This document shows positions 5,237 to 5,376 of a stretch of 5,376 bases of DNA, one piece after another. Numbering within the stretch: the stretch's first letter is position 1; every line of letters begins with the position of its first letter. The position numbers and the translations under genes were made by a program. Below the pieces are notes generated by a model, which did no database searches, had not been told where the DNA came from, and saw nothing but the letters and a program-made list of their open reading frames with translations. The DNA comes from Deltaproteobacteria bacterium (GTDB lineage: Bacteria > Desulfobacterota > Desulfobacteria > Desulfobacterales > C00003060), in the NCBI GenBank assembly GCA_019309815.1, contig JAFDFO010000151.1:1-5376 (forward strand), in the 5' to 3' direction.

Positions 5237-5289
5237 AAAGATAGTTACGTTTAAGACAGAGGCCCTCACGCACCGAGAGAAATAACCGC

Positions 5290-5376
5290 ATGTCCAAGAA
5301 ATGGATCACTATAGTCTTATTGACGCTTATTCTCACCTTGCCCGGATCAGTCTTCCCGGAAGGCTTTGCAAAACCA
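5290..5376 (+). CDS. Unidentified exported protein, N-terminal fragment
   Basis: The first 29 codons of an open frame that runs off the window. The protein begins MSKKWITIVLLTLILTL: a short basic start, then a hydrophobic core (about residues 5-17), then PGSVFPEGFAKP. That is a classical Sec signal peptide, perhaps cleaved after Ala27. The ATG is the only reasonable start, because an in-frame TAG lies at 5242-5244 with no other start codon between. The ribosome site is weak (GAGAG, 5275-5279, about 10 nt upstream). The gene is divergent from gspF, so it is not in the same operon. It could be a secreted substrate, a secretin-type or periplasmic component, or unrelated; nothing visible decides. 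Confidence 0.7.
   Translation, partial: MSKKWITIVLLTLILTLPGSVFPEGFAKP

Larger units (their letters stand above)
4715..5289. other. Repeat-rich divergent intergenic region
   Basis: 575 nt between divergently read genes with no credible coding sequence. In order it holds a weak -10-like TATAGT for gspF on the minus strand (4735-4740, no convincing -35); a short hairpin (4770-4785); two oppositely oriented arrays of 8-bp units (4795-4818 and 4905-4944); a dispersed repeat copy (4955-4990) inside an 8-bp inverted repeat (4969-5019); an A-loop hairpin (5028-5052); an AT-rich dyad (5062-5089); overlapping hairpins (5098-5150); a strong short hairpin (5180-5198); and a promoter-like site (5208-5236) before the plus-strand gene. 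Confidence 0.75.

Noticed and set aside
5145..5336. Minus-strand open frame of 63 codons
   Set aside because: It overlaps the hairpins, the candidate promoter and the start of the signal-peptide gene on the other strand. It has no domain and no ribosome site.

Overview
The window holds the pseudopilin end of a type II (general) secretion system locus, all on the minus strand. In transcription order the genes are gspF (inner-membrane platform protein), gspG (major pseudopilin), and gspH, gspI, gspJ and gspK (minor pseudopilins). Gene order, lengths and prepilin-peptidase signatures all agree, so these calls are firm. The start of one divergent plus-strand gene lies at the right edge (5290 onward). 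It encodes a protein with an N-terminal signal peptide that I cannot identify.

Layout from left to right: a 53-nt tail after gspK carrying one copy of a 31-bp repeat; gspK (54-1037), gspJ (1060-1803), gspI (1862-2272), gspH (2269-about 2829) and gspG (2798-3241), tightly packed with two overlaps; a 246-nt spacer with an inverted second copy of the 31-bp repeat and other repeat words; gspF (3488-4714); and a 575-nt spacer (4715-5289) full of short tandem and inverted repeats, followed by the plus-strand gene. gspC, D, E, L and M are not in the window. They could lie to the left, or beyond the divergent gene on the right.

How the genes work together (family knowledge): a prepilin peptidase cleaves and methylates GspG-K. 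GspI, J, K and H form the tip complex that starts the pseudopilus, and GspG polymerises beneath it. GspF, with the ATPase GspE and GspL/M, drives assembly. The pseudopilus then pushes folded substrates through the GspD secretin.

The organism is probably a Gram-negative of the former Deltaproteobacteria (Desulfobacterota). This is inferred from the style of the proteins and from the 8-bp tandem units of the CCATTATT / CCAATATT type, which I recall as common between genes in that group. I cannot confirm it without a search.

The secretion genes are conventional. What merits attention is the non-coding DNA. gspF is flanked by direct copies of a roughly 36-bp repeat. gspG-K is bracketed by inverted copies of a 31-bp repeat. 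The divergent intergenic region contains a nest of mutually exclusive hairpins with a possible pseudoknot. I see no evidence of a wholly new protein system here.
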